Source: Aliivibrio salmonicida LFI1238
GTDB lineage: Bacteria > Pseudomonadota > Gammaproteobacteria > Enterobacterales > Vibrionaceae
Assembly (NCBI RefSeq): GCF_000196495.1
Contig: NC_011312.1
Span: 930,001-994,000, forward strand
Direction: 5' to 3'
DNA length: 64,000 bases
Made by a program: the position numbers and the translations under genes
In this document: piece after piece, positions 62,979-64,000 of the stretch
Numbering within the stretch: the first letter of the stretch is position 1
Layout of the letters: the number at the start of each line of letters is the position of its first letter
Notes under the pieces: model-generated
The model's input: the letters and a program-made list of their open reading frames with translations, nothing else
Database searches by the model: none
Told to the model about the DNA's origin: nothing

Positions 62979-64000
62979 ATGCGCACTAGCAAATACCTTC
63001 TTTCAACACTGAAGGAGACTCCAAACGACGCAGAAGTAGTGAGCCACCAGCTCATGCTACGTGCAGGTATGATCCGTCGTCTAGCTTCAGGTTTATATAC
63101 TTGGCTACCGACTGGTCTACGTGTATTGCGTAAAGTCGAAAATATCGTTCGTCAAGAGATCGACAATGCAGGTGCAATCGAAACGTTGATGCCCGTAGTT
63201 CAGCCGTTTGAGCTTTGGGAAGAAACAGGCCGTTCTGAAGAGATGGGGCCTGAACTGCTTCGTTTTACTGACCGTCATGCTCGTCCATTTGTACTTAGCC
63301 CAACGGCTGAAGAAGTTATCACTAGCCTTGTGCGTAACGAAGTGAACTCTTACAAGCAACTTCCGCTAAACCTATACCAAATCCAAACTAAATTCCGTGA
63401 TGAACGTCGTCCACGCTTTGGTGTAATGCGTGCACGTGAATTCTGCATGATGGATGCGTACAGCTTCGATATCGATAAAGAAGGCCTACAAAAGTCTTAC
63501 GATGCGATGCACGATGCTTACTGCAGAGCATTCGACCGTATGGGTCTTGAGTACCGTCCAGTATTGGCTGACTCAGGCGCTATCGGCGGCAGTGGTTCTC
63601 AAGAGTTCCACGTACTTGCAGAAAGCGGCGAAGATTTAATCGCATTCTCAACAGAATCTGATTACGCTGCAAACATCGAAAAAGCAGAAGCACTAGCACC
63701 GACAACTGAACGTGCTGCTCCTACTCAAGAGATGACAACGGTTGATACACCAAATGCAAAAACAATTGCAGAATTGGTTGAGCAACACGGTATCGCAATT
63801 GAAAAAACAGTGAAAACATTATTTGTTAAAGCATCTGATGAAGTTGATGCTGATATCATTGCACTTATCATCCGTGGTGATCACGAGCTTAACGAAGTTA
63901 AAGCTGAAAACCTTCCACACGTTTTATCTCCACTAGAGATGGCTGACGAAGCACAACTTCGTGATCTAATCGGTGCTGGTGCTGGTTCTCTTGGTCCTGT
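62979..64000 (+). CDS. proS: Prolyl-tRNA synthetase, 5' part
   Basis: The N-terminal 340 codons of bacterial-type ProRS; the frame runs off the window. MRTSKYLLSTLKETPNDAEV and the class II motifs (RAGMIRRLASGLYTWLPTG, FRDERRPRFGVMRAREF) are clear, and the YbaK-type editing insertion begins near residue 225. ATG 62979 matches the E. coli N terminus; ATG 62971 is out of frame. Confidence 0.96.
   Translation, partial: MRTSKYLLSTLKETPNDAEVVSHQLMLRAGMIRRLASGLYTWLPTGLRVLRKVENIVRQEIDNAGAIETLMPVVQPFELWEETGRSEEMGPELLRFTDRHARPFVLSPTAEEVITSLVRNEVNSYKQLPLNLYQIQTKFRDERRPRFGVMRAREFCMMDAYSFDIDKEGLQKSYDAMHDAYCRAFDRMGLEYRPVLADSGAIGGSGSQEFHVLAESGEDLIAFSTESDYAANIEKAEALAPTTERAAPTQEMTTVDTPNAKTIAELVEQHGIAIEKTVKTLFVKASDEVDADIIALIIRGDHELNEVKAENLPHVLSPLEMADEAQLRDLIGAGAGSLGP

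Noticed and set aside
1..64000. tRNA, rRNA or CRISPR arrays
   Set aside because: No tRNA cloverleaf with a TTCRA loop, rRNA sequence, or regularly spaced direct repeats were noticed on either strand; short repeats seen were terminators, operators or IS ends.

Overview
The window is an AT-rich gammaproteobacterial chromosome segment. Its core genes and their order (fldA-DUF2788-ybfF-seqA-pgm; gltA // sdhCDAB-sucABCD; znuBC // znuA-mepM; tyrS; glyA; gmhB // metNIQ; trmO; proS) are typical of Vibrionaceae chromosome 1. The low GC, an AcfD-type lipoprotein, an IS982-family element and secreted ADP-ribosyltransferase genes point to Aliivibrio (fischeri/logei/salmonicida group). The genus call is an inference from gene content; no database search was run.

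Layout. 1-6.9 kb: housekeeping genes ending in gltA. 7-16.9 kb: a complete TCA block, sdhCDAB-sucABCD, with hairpins at its internal gene junctions. 17-20.8 kb: zinc uptake (znuB/znuC against znuA-mepM) around a Zur box. 20.9-29.8 kb: an exported RelA/SpoT-like protein, tyrS, ygiQ, dcuC, small unknown genes and metR. 29.9-34.9 kb: a rearrangement scar. The first ~100 codons of metE abut an IS982-family element with perfect 20-bp inverted repeats, and the other side of the element lies inside the 3' part of an AcfD/SslE-type lipoprotein gene; no target duplication is visible. 35-37.8 kb: glyA (PurR box), yitT, mliC.

37.9-52.6 kb: an accessory transport and catabolism region on the minus strand. 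It holds a Yej-type oligopeptide ABC transporter whose second ATPase is interrupted by one in-frame amber codon, a DUF3726-like gene overlapping an unrecognised 561-aa gene, a divergent BCCT transporter, an M19 dipeptidase homologue lacking part of its metal site, an aldehyde dehydrogenase and a RidA-family protein, with a divergent LysR regulator. Together these look like an uptake and degradation system for an unidentified small nitrogenous compound.

52.7-57.9 kb: the most unusual locus. Four minus-strand genes encode secreted proteins: a 137-aa protein, an 863-aa protein with no family I recognise, and two paralogous proteins carrying the R-S-E (YRG, STS, ExE) signature of mono-ADP-ribosyltransferase toxins. 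A decayed third ADP-ribosyltransferase fragment faces them on the plus strand. I read this as a secreted ADP-ribosylating toxin locus that has undergone duplication and decay.

58-64 kb: gmhB, the methionine importer metNIQ behind tandem MetJ boxes, the zinc-free ribosomal protein pair rpmE2-rpmJ2 behind a 30-bp perfect palindrome that fits a Zur operator, trmO, and the 5' part of proS, which runs off the window. Zinc control therefore appears twice (znu and rpmE2-rpmJ2) and methionine control twice (metE/metR and metNIQ). The IS, the two truncated genes, the amber mutation and the toxin remnant indicate ongoing gene decay.
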